A stretch of 64,000 nucleotides of DNA. Source: Taxillus chinensis. Its lineage: Eukaryota; Streptophyta; Magnoliopsida; Santalales; Loranthaceae. Of this stretch, positions 11,847 to 22,137 are shown in pieces (within the stretch, counting starts at the first letter, position 1; the number at the start of each line of letters is the position of its first letter). The stretch spans positions 22,067,894-22,131,893 of the forward strand of contig CM042087.1 of assembly GCA_023512835.1 (NCBI GenBank). Direction: 5' to 3'. The translations under genes and the position numbers were made by a program. A model generated the notes under the pieces. The model saw nothing but the letters and a program-made list of their open reading frames with translations. It ran no database searches and had not been told where the DNA came from.

Positions 11847-13729
11847 CCAGAGAGGGAGACTGTCGGAAAGAGGGAGACACGGCCTGAGACGGCAAGGACG
11901 ATCCAAGGCCAGCGATCCAAGGATTTCTGTGGTGGACGAGAGCCCGGAGACGTGATTGCTAGAATACAACGACCAGTTGTATTCTCCGATTTTGAGGTAA
12001 GGAATTCGTGTTCGTATTCATGCCTTCTGAGAATTTTGGGTTTACACCCTCTGATGTGAATATTGAGAATTCGGTGTTTATACCCTTTGTTGCGATTACT
12101 GAGTTTACTGGGTACGGATCTGTTATGGTTCTGTTCATGTTGATGTTGAGTTTATGCCCCCACATGCATATGATGATTGATTGTGAGGTTTCCAGTATAT
12201 CTGGATAGTTAAAAGTGAATAAAATAATCTGGGATGGTCTAGATGGGTAGGTTGATATGAGGGACATAGCTAGAGTTAAAACCAGGCTATGTACCCTAAC
12301 TTTAGAGTCTAATAACTCACAATCTAAAAATAATTTGAGAGAGGTCCTTTAGAGAAAAGTGATTAAAACAACAAAACAAAGGTCTTTGTGCAAAATATGG
12401 TTGCACGCCATATTGCACGTGAAAAGGGCTTTTCACATGCAAGCCCATTTGGTCTGAAATTTTACCTCAGGCTTCCCTGAAAGGTGTAGAAAGCAGGAAG
12501 CCAAAAATCCTTGTGCACGTGAAAAGCCCATTTCACGTGCAAGCCTAATTGGTTTGAAATTTTACCCCAAGGTTCCTTGTGATGTGTAGGAGGCAGGGAG
12601 CCAAACATCCCCCTGCACGTCATATGACCCATATGACGTGCATCCCCTTACTTTGCCTCCTCTGGCTTCCCCATTTAGCCAGAAGGTTCTTGAGTGGAAA
12701 ATAATGTAATTGGGATGAAGTCCCAGAGTTAATTTACCTAAAAACTTACCAGAACGGTTAAGGAACACTGATATGGGAAAAGAAATTGTATACTGTGAAT
12801 GTTACTGAGATTGTGGTTGCACTACATGAACTGAGTGCATTGTAAATCATACTGATATATGCTAAGTTGTATTATGTCTGTTAAGTATCTTGTACTGAAA
12901 TAAATTATGCCTGTTGAGCACCTTGTGCTGAGTTATGTGGTTGCATTTCACTGAGTTTTGTTTGAGTGCTAAATGTTGTAAGCTACGGGACAGCTGTTGA
13001 GCTGGAGCCTTTGATCCACGGGACAGCTGCCAAGCTGGAACCCTTTTGGTTACAGGACAGTCATTGGACTGGAGCCTTGGATACGGGATAGTCACTAGAC
13101 TGGAGCCTTGAGTATGGGACAGTTATATCACTGAAACCTCTCTCTCTGAATATGGGATGTGTTTGATGGTTTTTGTGTGTGGTTTCAACTAGTTCACTAC
13201 ACTAGCACAAGCATCCACTAAACATGCATTCCAGTAGTGTGGGTTGGGCCTGAGGAGACTTGATCCCTACTGAGTTGTGGTTTGCTCACCCCTCCTTTGA
13301 ATTGTTCTCCTTGCAGGGTCTAGCCGGCGATAGGTGACAGAGCTGAGGTGATTGGCCATAGAGGCTATGGGACCCTCCTTATTTGATTGTTAATGTGTCT
13401 ATGGCTTTCTGTTTTGGTTTGGGCTATTTTGTAAACTGAATTTGGTATTGTGGGTTTATTGGGAGTTATTCCCCATTTGAGTTGTAATGGACTTGAGTCC
13501 TCTTTGAAATGAAGTAAACTGTGGTATGTTATTTTGACTGAATGATGATTGTGTGTATGGTTTGGAATCAGGGGCATGTCCTTTGGCATGTTAGCCCGGA
13601 TGTGTAGTATTGGGACAACACCCATTGTATAAGTCTAGTCTAGGTGCTTGCACCAACCCCTTGACCCTTCGGGTGCGGGCATGGGCAGTCACTAACCGTT
13701 TCCAGGTGTAAGGAAATTGGGGCGTGACA
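11394..13729 (+). repeat. 3' LTR of G2 (2336 bp)
   Basis: It begins TGTAAGGACCCGTA and ends GGGGCGTGACA. The promoter is visible: CAAAACTATGTCGTTTTG at 11702-11719, TATATAA at 11734-11740, then a leader with AAACCCTAGCAGCCG and a (GA)n microsatellite at 11803-11843. Farther on are G-box hairpins (12336-12650), a repeated GGGACAG/GGGATAG...CTGGAGCC phrase (about 12985-13110) and an intron-acceptor-like CTCCTTGCAG at 13308-13317. Its ends match those of the G1 LTR, but it is about 600 bp longer. Confidence 0.88.
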
Positions 13730-13860
13730 GAGCCTTTGTTTGTTTCTTCATCAAGTCTTTTATAAGGGTGGATGAAAACTAGAACAACATCCATGACTAC
13801 ACGATGGAGCAGAGAATGGAGCTTCGAGAGAAGGCAACAACAATGATCTTCAAGTATAGT
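13730..13860 (+). pseudogene. ORF2 C-terminal fragment (ULP1-like protease tail), copy A
   Basis: The frame beginning at 13731 reads AFVCFFIKSFIRVDEN, then a TAG, then NNIHDYTMEQRMELREKA and TTMIFKYS, matching the ends of the ORF2 copies at 21844-21975 and 32105-32240. G2 inserted just after the codons for the catalytic Cys-Gly, so everything upstream of AFVC is displaced. The TAG stands where the minus-strand copy has Trp. Confidence 0.8.
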
Positions 13861-14026
13861 AAGCCTTATGAACCTTAATGTAAAATTCTTGTATCAAGGC
13901 TAAATTGTACTTTTGTTGCTGACTTAATGGAATATGAAATTTATCTTTCTTTTTGTATGTTATCTTTTTGCTTCACTTACCAGATCAAATTACAAAGGGT
14001 TTTGGCATATCCATATTGGGGGAGAT

Positions 14027-15426
14027 TGTTGGATCAAGCCTAGAATTTGGATGATGCGGATAAAACCCTATGTAATTTGATTTGAGACATTGCATATTTA
14101 TTCTTAAGTTGTTACAGAAGATATGATCTTAATCTGGACGTTCACTTGTGAGAGAAAAGTTAAAGGATAGGATACATAATCCTAATCTGGATCATCATGA
14201 GTGTCATCAAACACTTGGTAAATAACCAAGTCTTCATACGGAATTAGGATCACTCATGCAGACCAAATGCTTAAAGCTACGGACTAAGGAATCTGCATCT
14301 AACACGTTAATGGACTAAGTCAAATAGATGCGGAATAAGAATCCTAGTCTACATCTAGCATGGGGTAAGAGACAGTTATCATAGAATAAAAAGCTAAGTC
14401 TTCCACTCAAGCGGACTAAGGACAAGAAGACACGGAGTAAGGAATCTGAGTCTGTCATACATGTGGAGTAAGGAATGACCTGTGCGGAATAAGGACCCAA
14501 GTCCTTTATTCGCACAGAGTAAGAAAAAGAGATGCGCACTAAAGAATCCAAACCTTTTACTCATGCGAAGTAATGATGCGCTAATATGGAGTAAGCCATC
14601 CGGCCTTTTAACTCATGCAGAGTAAGAAACTCGTGCGGAGTAAGGAAACGCTGATACGGAGTAAGCTTTCCGGACTTCTCGTTCATATGGAGTAAGGAAG
14701 CGCTGACACAGAATAAGGATTCCAGTATCAAACTGACACGAAATAAGCAACTAATGACACGGAGTAAGGATCCGAGCTTCATTAACATGGAGTAAGGAAC
14801 TTTACGACGAATTAAGAAGATGCTACTTCAACTTATCATCTTCGCATTCAAAGTCGTCAACTCGCTGTGTCCCGATGTAAGACAAACTCGTTAAAAATCT
14901 AAATAATCTTACACATGGATCACACGGATATGTAGACATAACTTTAAGTGCACTTGGGAACTCACAAATACACTTATGTTTTACAGACCCAAGATCTTGA
15001 GCTCCACATCCACAGCAATCAAGGCAGAGAGATTTCTGAGGAACAGTCAATGCTGCACATTGCTCGGAAGAACAAGTTCTAAAGATGTTTTTAACGGATG
15101 GCTATATATATTAACACTTGTATATTTTCAAAGTGTGTGTGAGCGTGCGTGCATGTACAAGAGCTTATAGAGATCATATTGGCTAGTGTGTAAGTCATTG
15201 TAAACAGAGTGTAAGAGAATTGTTCTGCAGATTGAAAAGCTTCATTAGCTTTAATCTGTTATATTTTGTTGTAATTATCTCTTGATAATAAAACAAAATA
15301 CTTCCACTATCTGGTTATCTTCCGCATTGATTATATCTTTTAACCAGATAAGTGTTGTGCCAGAGACGAGACAAGAGTTTTCGATTAGAGCCTACTCACC
15401 CTCCTCTCGGCTCCGAGGGACCAATA
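14027..15426 (+). repeat. Copia-family LTR A (1400 bp) with CGGAGTAAGG array
   Basis: It starts TGTTGGATCAAGCC immediately after the PPT and ends GGGACCAATA (family consensus ...CCAACA). U3 (about 14210-14820) is filled with degenerate copies of a CGGAGTAAGGA motif. A TATATATA box is near 15102. The 3' part contains GTTGTAATTATCTCTTG and the family-specific CTACTCACCCTCCTCTCGG-like terminus. The ends match those of the LTRs at 15668, 22138, 28638 (inverted) and 48715. Confidence 0.88.
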
Positions 15427-15590
15427 GATAGCCAACTTGGTAAGCAAGTAAAACATTCTTTTAAGAGTGTGGATAAAACCAAAATCACACAATCACTAGA
15501 GCTTTTGCATATGAACCTTTGTGGTCTTATAAATGCTTTATCTTTATCTGGTGCAAGATACTTCCTTGCAGTTGTAGATGACTATAAGCT
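15427..15590 (+). pseudogene. Copia integrase N-terminal fragment, unit 1
   Basis: Reads QLGKQVKHSFKSVDKTK, LELLHMNLCGLINAL and LSGARYFLAVVDDY, corresponding to the end of the zinc finger and the first catalytic block of a Ty1/copia integrase. The first catalytic Asp (LLHMD in element D) is Asn here. It stops at VVDDY and runs into LTR sequence of unit 2. Confidence 0.82.
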
Positions 15591-15667
15591 GCTATATTTT
15601 GTTGTAATTATCTCTTGATAATAAAACAAAATACTTTCACTATTTGGTTATCTTCCGCATTGATTAT

Positions 15668-17021
15668 TGTTGGATCAAGCCCGAATTTGGATAATTGTTG
15701 ATAAAGCCTTATGTAATTTGATCTGAGATCTTTTGTGTTTCTTTGATCGTTGCGAGAAGATATGTTATTAATCCGGAGATACACTCGTGAGAGCAAAGCT
15801 AAGGACAGGATACATAATCCCGATCCGGACAAGAGTGAGTGTCGTCAAACACTTGGTAAATAACTAAGTCACTAATACATACGGAATAAGGAACATTCGT
15901 GCGGACTAAGAACTTAAAAGCTACGGATTACGAAATCTATTCCTAATGCCTCAAACGGACTAAGTCAAACTGATGCGGAGTAAGAGTCTTGGTCTACAAG
16001 GTCGCACGAAGTAAAAGGTTTGACATGGAGTTAAAAAGTTAAGTCTTCCCCTCAAGCGAACTAAAGTAAAGAAGACACGGAGTAAGGCATCCGAGTCTTT
16101 CATACATACGGAGTAAGGAAGTATTGATGCGGAATAAGGACCCGAGTCTTTATTCGCACGGAGTAAGGAAACTAGATGCAGAGTAAGGAATCTGGGCCAC
16201 TCACTCATACGGAGTAAGGATGGCTAGTACGGAGTAAGCCATCCGGTCCTTTAAACTCATACGGAGTAAGGAACTTACATACGGAGTAAGGAACTTACAT
16301 ACGGAGTAAGGAACTTACATACGGAGTAAGAAACTTACATGCGGAATAAGGAAGCGTTGATACGGAATAAGCATTCCGACCTTCTCATTCACACGGAGTA
16401 AGGAAGCGCTGACACGGACTAAGGATTCCAGTACCAAATAGATACGGAGTAAGCAACCACTGACACGGAGTAAGGTTCCGAGCTTCATTAGCAACGGAGT
16501 AAGGAAAATTACACCGGACCAAGAAGATGCTACTTCAAACTACCGCATTTAAAGTTATCAGCTCGTGGTGTCCCAATGTAAGACAAACTCGTTGAAAACC
16601 TGAAGAATCTTACACGTGGATCACCCGGATATGTGGACACAATCTTAATTATATTTGGAAACTCACAAAGGCACTTATACTCTTCAAACCCAAGTTCTTG
16701 AGCTCCACAAACCGCAGCAGTCAAGGCAGAGAGATTACCGAGGAATAGTTAGTGCTGAACGCATTCCGGAACTACAAGTTCCAAGGTTGTCTCTTAGGAA
16801 TGTTTGTATAAATATTCATACTTGTACATTTGTGTGGGTGTGCGAACGAGCCTGAATTAACCCTGTGTATGCACAAGAGCTCAAAGATATAATCTAGGCT
16901 AGTGTGTGAATCCTTTTGTAAACAGAGTGTAAGAGAGTCTTGCTTCTATTTTTTTGTAATTATCTCTTGATAATAAAACAAAATACTTCCACTATCTGGT
17001 TATCTTCCGCAGTGATTCTAT
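15668..17021 (+). repeat. 5' LTR of copia element B (3' end deleted)
   Basis: TGTTGGATCAAGCCCGAATT matches the start of the B 3' LTR closely throughout. About 27 copies of a CGGAGTAAGG-like motif can be counted by eye between 15880 and 16520, including four near-identical copies spaced 22 bp apart at about 16258-16330. It stops at GCAGTGATTCTAT, about 120 bp short of the LTR end, and continues directly into RNase H coding sequence. Confidence 0.88.
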
Positions 17022-17570
17022 GATACCAAGCAGTCACATATGCTTCATGTTAAACGGATATTAAGGTATCTCAAGGGAACGATGAATTTGGGACTTTGGT
17101 ACCCAAAGGAGTCCAACTTCACCTTATCCGAATACTTTGACGCCGACTTCGCTGGATGTCGCATCGACAGGAAGAGCACAAGTGGTACGTGTCAGTTTCT
17201 TGGAAATAAATTAATTTCATGGTTCAGTAAGAAGCAGAATTCCGTATCAACCTCTACTGCTGAGGCGGAATATATAGGCTCTTTGGGAGTTCTCGCGCAC
17301 AACTACTCTGGATGCAAAGTCAACTTGCGACTACGGTTTCAACATGTCATCTATTCCACTCTCTGCGACAACACTAGTGCAATTGTTATCAGCAACAATC
17401 CTGTCATGCACCCTAAGACGAAGCATATTGAGGTCGGGTATCACTTCATACGCGACCATGTTATCAAAAATCACATTTCCCTGGAACATGTTGCTACTGA
17501 AGATCAATTGGCGACATACTTACAAAGCCCCTACCTGATGCAAGATTCTCTGAACTACTCATCCGATTAG
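17022..17570 (+). pseudogene. pol: Copia RT C-terminus and RNase H remnant (element B)
   Basis: The open segment reads HMLHVKRILRYLKGTMNLGL, the usual end of copia RT, then RNase H with its acidic residues visible: YFDADFAGC (Asp), STAEAEYI (Glu) and CDNTSAI (Asp), followed by KHIEVGYHFIRDHV. A frameshift follows: the expected DIFTKPLPDARFSELL is present one frame over near 17513-17560. It degrades the RNA of the RNA-DNA hybrid during reverse transcription. The 5' part of pol is gone, so it is not functional alone. Confidence 0.88.
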
Positions 17571-19276
17571 GTATGCTTGACTTCTCTGCATAGTTTCACA
17601 TTTAAATTACCCAACAGTATACTTACTATCAGAACATGCATTGTGCTTTTAGTGAAAGTAGAAGATACATACTGATTTTAATGCTGATCATACTTATTGA
17701 TTAACGGCTTCATGCTTCGATATTAATATCAACTTCATAGTGGGAGGATGCTTGCGTTTCCCGACCAAGTCGTTTAAGCAAACATGATTAAAGTTTATAT
17801 GATTAACCCCATTCTGGTATCATGATCTTAATTTCCACTGATCACCACATGACAAAAGCCTATTCATTTAGATTACTCTATTAACATGTATAGTTGAAGA
17901 AATGAAATGGGTTAGCTTGGAATTCCTGGTGGATGAATACTCAATCTGAGTCTAATCAACCTCCTGAAGTATAGTTTCCTAAAAAGATAGACAGTGCTGA
18001 ATTTCTATAAGCTAGAAAGGTCTACCGAGAGGAATGCACAATCTACGGGGGAGAAAATGTTTTATAAATTATTCGAGTAATACCCCCGTATATGTCTCAT
18101 GACCTCTTTCCTTGCTGTCTATTTGAGGGGGAGCCTTTCATTGAGAGGATCAAATGATCTACGGGGGAGCTTAAGCTTCATCTATTACCTCAGTAATGAC
18201 CCACTAATATGTCTCGGATACTCTCTCCTCTAACCCTTTACTTCCGGATCTGACTGGACATGCAATTTTGGAACAGAATAGTGGCATGCTTGGATGTATT
18301 TTTTTCTTCAACCATGCATTTTAATCGGGTAATCAACAGCTTACTTTTGACATGTGTCCGCTTCCTCATTTTTCACTCATGAATCCTAATTTGGCCAAAT
18401 CATATGATCTTTAATTAATCTTAGCTACGTCGTTCAGCAGGACGGTTTCGCTATGTTGACCTATATGAACTTGTGTATTTATTATCTGACATATGTCCTG
18501 ATTCAGTCACATTGATCATTCTCTCGTCTGTATATGTCTATTTCATTCTTTGTAATGCATGAATTCTGCTTCTTTTTAGTTCAGATTATGTAGCTCTTCA
18601 CTGACTATTTTCTCCTATCCGTACTAATCCGTGCCTGTTCAGCTTTTGTATTTTTAGTTTATTTTTTTAAGCTACAGGTTCAGTTTTTCTTTGCAACCTT
18701 ATCGGTAAATCTAGTCCATAGTCTTGGATTTGAAGTGTTGTGGTACTTCTCTTCTCTTCGACTTATTGACAGCAAAGGAATCTACTTCTCTCTCACCGCA
18801 CTTTGTTACTACGGACACGGTCTACTTTTCATCCGGATACTCTTCACTCGACTATCGTTGATTCCGGATGATTGTCAGTTCATTCCTCCGGACTCCTAAC
18901 ACTATCAAATTGCAATAATCCATGTCTTCTTTTATATCACGTGCTTTTGAGGAGGAATCATGATGCTTCATTAAATGCATATCTCGGGATGCAACTTCTC
19001 AGGAAGGCGAACAGTGTTACCCTTATTTGGTCATGCCGCCTCCACGTCATCTTTTTAATTCGGAGGCGCATCGATATCAAGACTAATGACATCGCCTGTC
19101 AGCGGTTCACTATTTCACTCGCCAAATTCCTAGACCCGTGACATGTACGGACTCGGTCTTATATATTCTGGTCATTCTGCAAGCACGAACGTTACCCGTT
19201 TCAAATCCCTAAACCTCTCGTTGCTCCTTAATCCCCAAGACCTCACCTTTCCTCTCGTCCTTAACTTTCATCTACA
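17571..19276 (+). other. Spacer between pol and ORF2 in element B, with several PPT-like blocks
   Basis: No sustained coding frame. It contains three short G-rich polypurine blocks (about 18047-18056, 18125-18133 and 18161-18170), of the kind that precedes copia 3' LTRs. Just before ORF2 are TATATATT-like sequence (about 19160) and a pyrimidine-rich leader (CTCACCTTTCCTCTCGTCC, 19231-19260) ending CTACAATGGC, which resembles an ordinary plant 5' UTR and start. Multiple PPTs upstream of the LTR have been reported for Sireviruses; membership is inferred. Confidence 0.6.
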
Positions 19277-21990
19277 ATGGCACCCAGAACCTCTCTTTCC
19301 GGCGTTAATCCCGGCCATCTAGTTGATTGGAGCGCTGTCTCCAACCCTCCAGACTGGTTTTCCGATATTCGCCCTCTTCTAGAAGCCTCTCACCTACTCG
19401 ACCTGATCTCACTCCTGTCGATCCGCTTATAGACAACATTCTCGAGTTTTACCAAAGGATTTGTTGTACCACCGACTCCGTCATCTCCTATGTTCGCGGT
19501 GAATCCATCCTCATTACCCCCGCTGTTCTCCGCACTGCTCTCCATCTACCCGCCGGTGAACCACAGCGCCCCGATGCCGATCCCATGGCAGCTTCAATGG
19601 GTTGCACCTACAAAGGCAAGGAATACAAGGTGAAGTCCTTCCAAGGTCGCTATCGATGTATGGCGACCATCTTGAGTCGATGTTTACTGGCTCACACATC
19701 CGCCCTGGACTCCGTTCCGTACGACCTTCTTCCTGGCCATGTACGGCGTTTTGAAGGTCTTCCAATGGACCGGGGGACATTTTTTGTTCCGACTCATCGC
19801 AGACTGGACCCAAGAACCGTTCTTTCAGGCGCATACTCAGCATTGTCTTCCGGCATCTTCATCTGGCCCATTTCGCACGCTCTGATGCTGTTTCATTCCC
19901 TCCGGCTTATTACCTTCGCTATCTTACGCCTGATGGGAATATGACAGCCCGTCGTCCCTCCGCAGCTCTTCGCCCCCTCCCTGCTACGAAATAACAAGCC
20001 AGTTCTGTTGGTGACCCCTCTGCCAACCATGCCCCAGAGGTCAGCTCTGCTCACCGGTCCTCCCGGATTCGGTCCGTTGCTGCACCCTCCGTTTCTCGGG
20101 CTTCCCAGCACAGAGTCCGTGCTGACCCTTCCGAGGTTGCGGGGCCCTTTCAGCGCAGCGTCCCTAAAGCTGTTTCCTCAGCCCCTTCTGCTGCGGATGT
20201 CCCCACTTCCTCCACTTCCGCTATTGCTTCCGCAGTTGATACCGCTATTGCTGCCGTCACTGCTGATGTCCCGGCATCTACTCTGGAAGCTCCTTTGCCT
20301 CCCCTACCTCAACCCCGAGATTATCTTGACCATCTCTCCGCCGACACCTTAACGGACCTATGGCTCCGTTTCAGCCTTGCCCACACTGCCTCCATTCCTG
20401 ACACCGATCTTCGGGTGTTTTACACGCGCCATACCCAATCCCCGGAGACCATGATCATCTGGAACTTGGACCACGGCTTTCTTACGCCGGCCTCCATTCC
20501 AGATGTGCCATTCCCTACCCCCTCCAGACCGGTCCATGCCGCACGGAGTCCTTCCCCTGCTAAGGCTGGCCCCTCTTCTCCTGCTGCCGCGATTCCTGTG
20601 GTTGACCTATCTGGTCAAAGCGGGTCAGCTGCTCCGGATGCCTCTGATGCTCCAGATGCCCCTTCTTCTGCTGCTGCTGCTACTCCTGCGGACTCCTCTG
20701 CCCAGCGCACTCCTGCTCCTGTTCATGCAGGGCGTCCTCCAAAGCTCCGGAGTTGGTCCTTGGGCGTGCTTCTTTTGGCACGGTCCACTCGAAGCTGTGC
20801 TCTCCGCCTGCTGAACCGACACGCTCAAGCTCATAGCGCCCAAATATCCGCCATCGCCGCCAAGGTTGATGCACTTGGCGCCCAACTTCTCTCCGCTCTC
20901 ACTGATTCCTCCACCTCCATGGAACAGAAGATGGATCTCGTCGCCTCGTCCGTCCATTCCTTGTCTACCTCCTTTGCGGACTTGGCGCACACGATGGCTC
21001 GCCCTCCCGTTGCTTCTTGGCGATCTGCCAAACCGGGGGAGAGAGTGTCATCTGATCCTTCTGCTCCTCCTGCACCACAACCATCCACTCGTGCTGAGAA
21101 GCGGCCTACCTCTTCATTGCTTCAGGGAGTTCAAATTCCCAAATGTAGCCGCTTCTCTCAGCCAAGCTCCTCGACTGCAACTCCATCCTCTCCACCCGCA
21201 GCTGACACCTTCCTCCCATCATACGCGGCGTGTGACCCTTCTGATGCGGATGGAAGCGTGCGTAAGGCAATGAAGTCCTATGCTGCATCTTCTGCTGAGA
21301 GAAGATGTCTCTCTGACCTGTACCCTTACTCCCCGACCGACATTCGGACCCTTTGTTCGGAGAAAGGACTCTTTACAATGAAGACATTGACAACTTCTCT
21401 AGGGCTGCTAAAGTGGAGATGAGGCTATTTCCATCTCTATACAAGGATGGGCACTTGTTTGAAGTTCTGCCGTGCTGGAATGAAGGCTATCTTCCCAGTG
21501 TAGATCTCATTTAGTCCTTCATCTACGGAACTGCTGAGGATAGCAAGCCATGGAAAACTCTCTCAACTATCCTCATTCCGTACCAGATCATGTCGCCACA
21601 TTTCATGATGGCCGTCTTCATGATTCGGCCCAAACAAATGATTCTGATTAATTCTCACCAGATTGTGGAGCATTATGTAAGAAAGAATCAATGGGAACCA
21701 CCGTGTCTCAGCCCGAAGCTGTGAAGAAAAAGCTGGATTATATGAAGAGTTGGGCATCACACCCTTGAGTCCAACTAAGAAAGTGAAGGCGACATTCCGG
21801 GGCAAGAAGCAAGTGCCACAACAATGTGGATGGAGATAGCTGAGGGGCCTTTGTCTGTTACTTCATCAAGTCATTTTTAAGCGTGGACAAAGCATGGAGC
21901 CAACACACCACTTATACGATGAAGCGGACAATGGAGCTTAGAGAGAAAGCGACAACTATGATCTTCAAGTATAGTAAGCCTTATGTACCT
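19277..21990 (+). pseudogene. ORF2, copy B: plant-transposon-like N-terminus, linker, helical segment, ULP1/C48-like protease domain
   Basis: It starts at ATG 19277 (MAPRTSLSGVNPGHLVDW), shifts frame near 19400 and again near 19750-19950 and 21380. The N-terminal module (about 19420-19940; DNILEFYQRICC, SYVRGESILITPAVLRTALH) resembles the 'putative plant transposon protein' domain. A Pro/Ser/Ala-rich linker follows (20500-20800), then a heptad-like helical stretch (IAAKVDALGAQLLSALTDSS, about 20840-20990). The C-terminal part (21395-21975) matches ULP1/C48 spacing: His 21599-21601, then 17 codons to the acidic position, which is Asn (21650-21652), and the catalytic Cys position in DS*GAFVC is TGA (21841-21843). 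Proteases of this fold remove SUMO/ubiquitin-like tags; this copy is dead. Confidence 0.75.
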
Positions 21991-22137
21991 TAATGAAAAT
22001 CTTGTATAAAGGCTGAATTGTATTCTGTTGGTGATAAATGAAATTGGTTGTGATGCGTTTTCTATATGTTATCTTTTTGACCGCTTGCAGATCGGATTAC
22101 AAAGGGTTTGGGCATATCCATAATTGGGGGGAGATTG

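Larger units (their letters stand above)
6734..13729 (+). mobile_element. Ty3/gypsy chromovirus element G2 (5' LTR and gag start displaced to the left by G1)
   Basis: The order on the plus strand is gag, protease, RT, RNase H, integrase, chromodomain-like tail, PPT and 3' LTR. Its left part was split off when G1 inserted: G2 gag codons begin directly at the G1 LTR end, and the missing piece should lie beyond the G1 3' LTR, left of the window. On the right, G2 abuts copia ORF2 coding sequence at 13730, so G2 is nested in copia element A; GAGCC (13730-13734) would be the right copy of its 5-bp target duplication. Few lesions relative to G1 suggest it is comparatively young. Confidence 0.88.
13730..15426 (+). 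mobile_element. 3' end of copia element A: ORF2 tail plus 3' LTR
   Basis: The segment holds the last codons of ORF2 (13730-13860), a short 3' untranslated stretch, PPT TTGGGGGAGAT and an LTR of TGTTGGATCAAGCC...GGGACCAATA. The rest of the element lies left of G2 and outside the window. At its right end the LTR joins integrase codons with no PBS, an abnormal junction that is repeated further on. Confidence 0.82.

Noticed and set aside
15880..16520. CRISPR-like repeat spacing
   Set aside because: Repeat units are short, degenerate and irregularly spaced, lie in LTR U3 regions, and the genome is eukaryotic.
19277..21990. ORF2 as an envelope-like protein
   Set aside because: Position fits, but I see no signal peptide or transmembrane helices, and the C-terminus matches a ULP1/C48 pattern instead.
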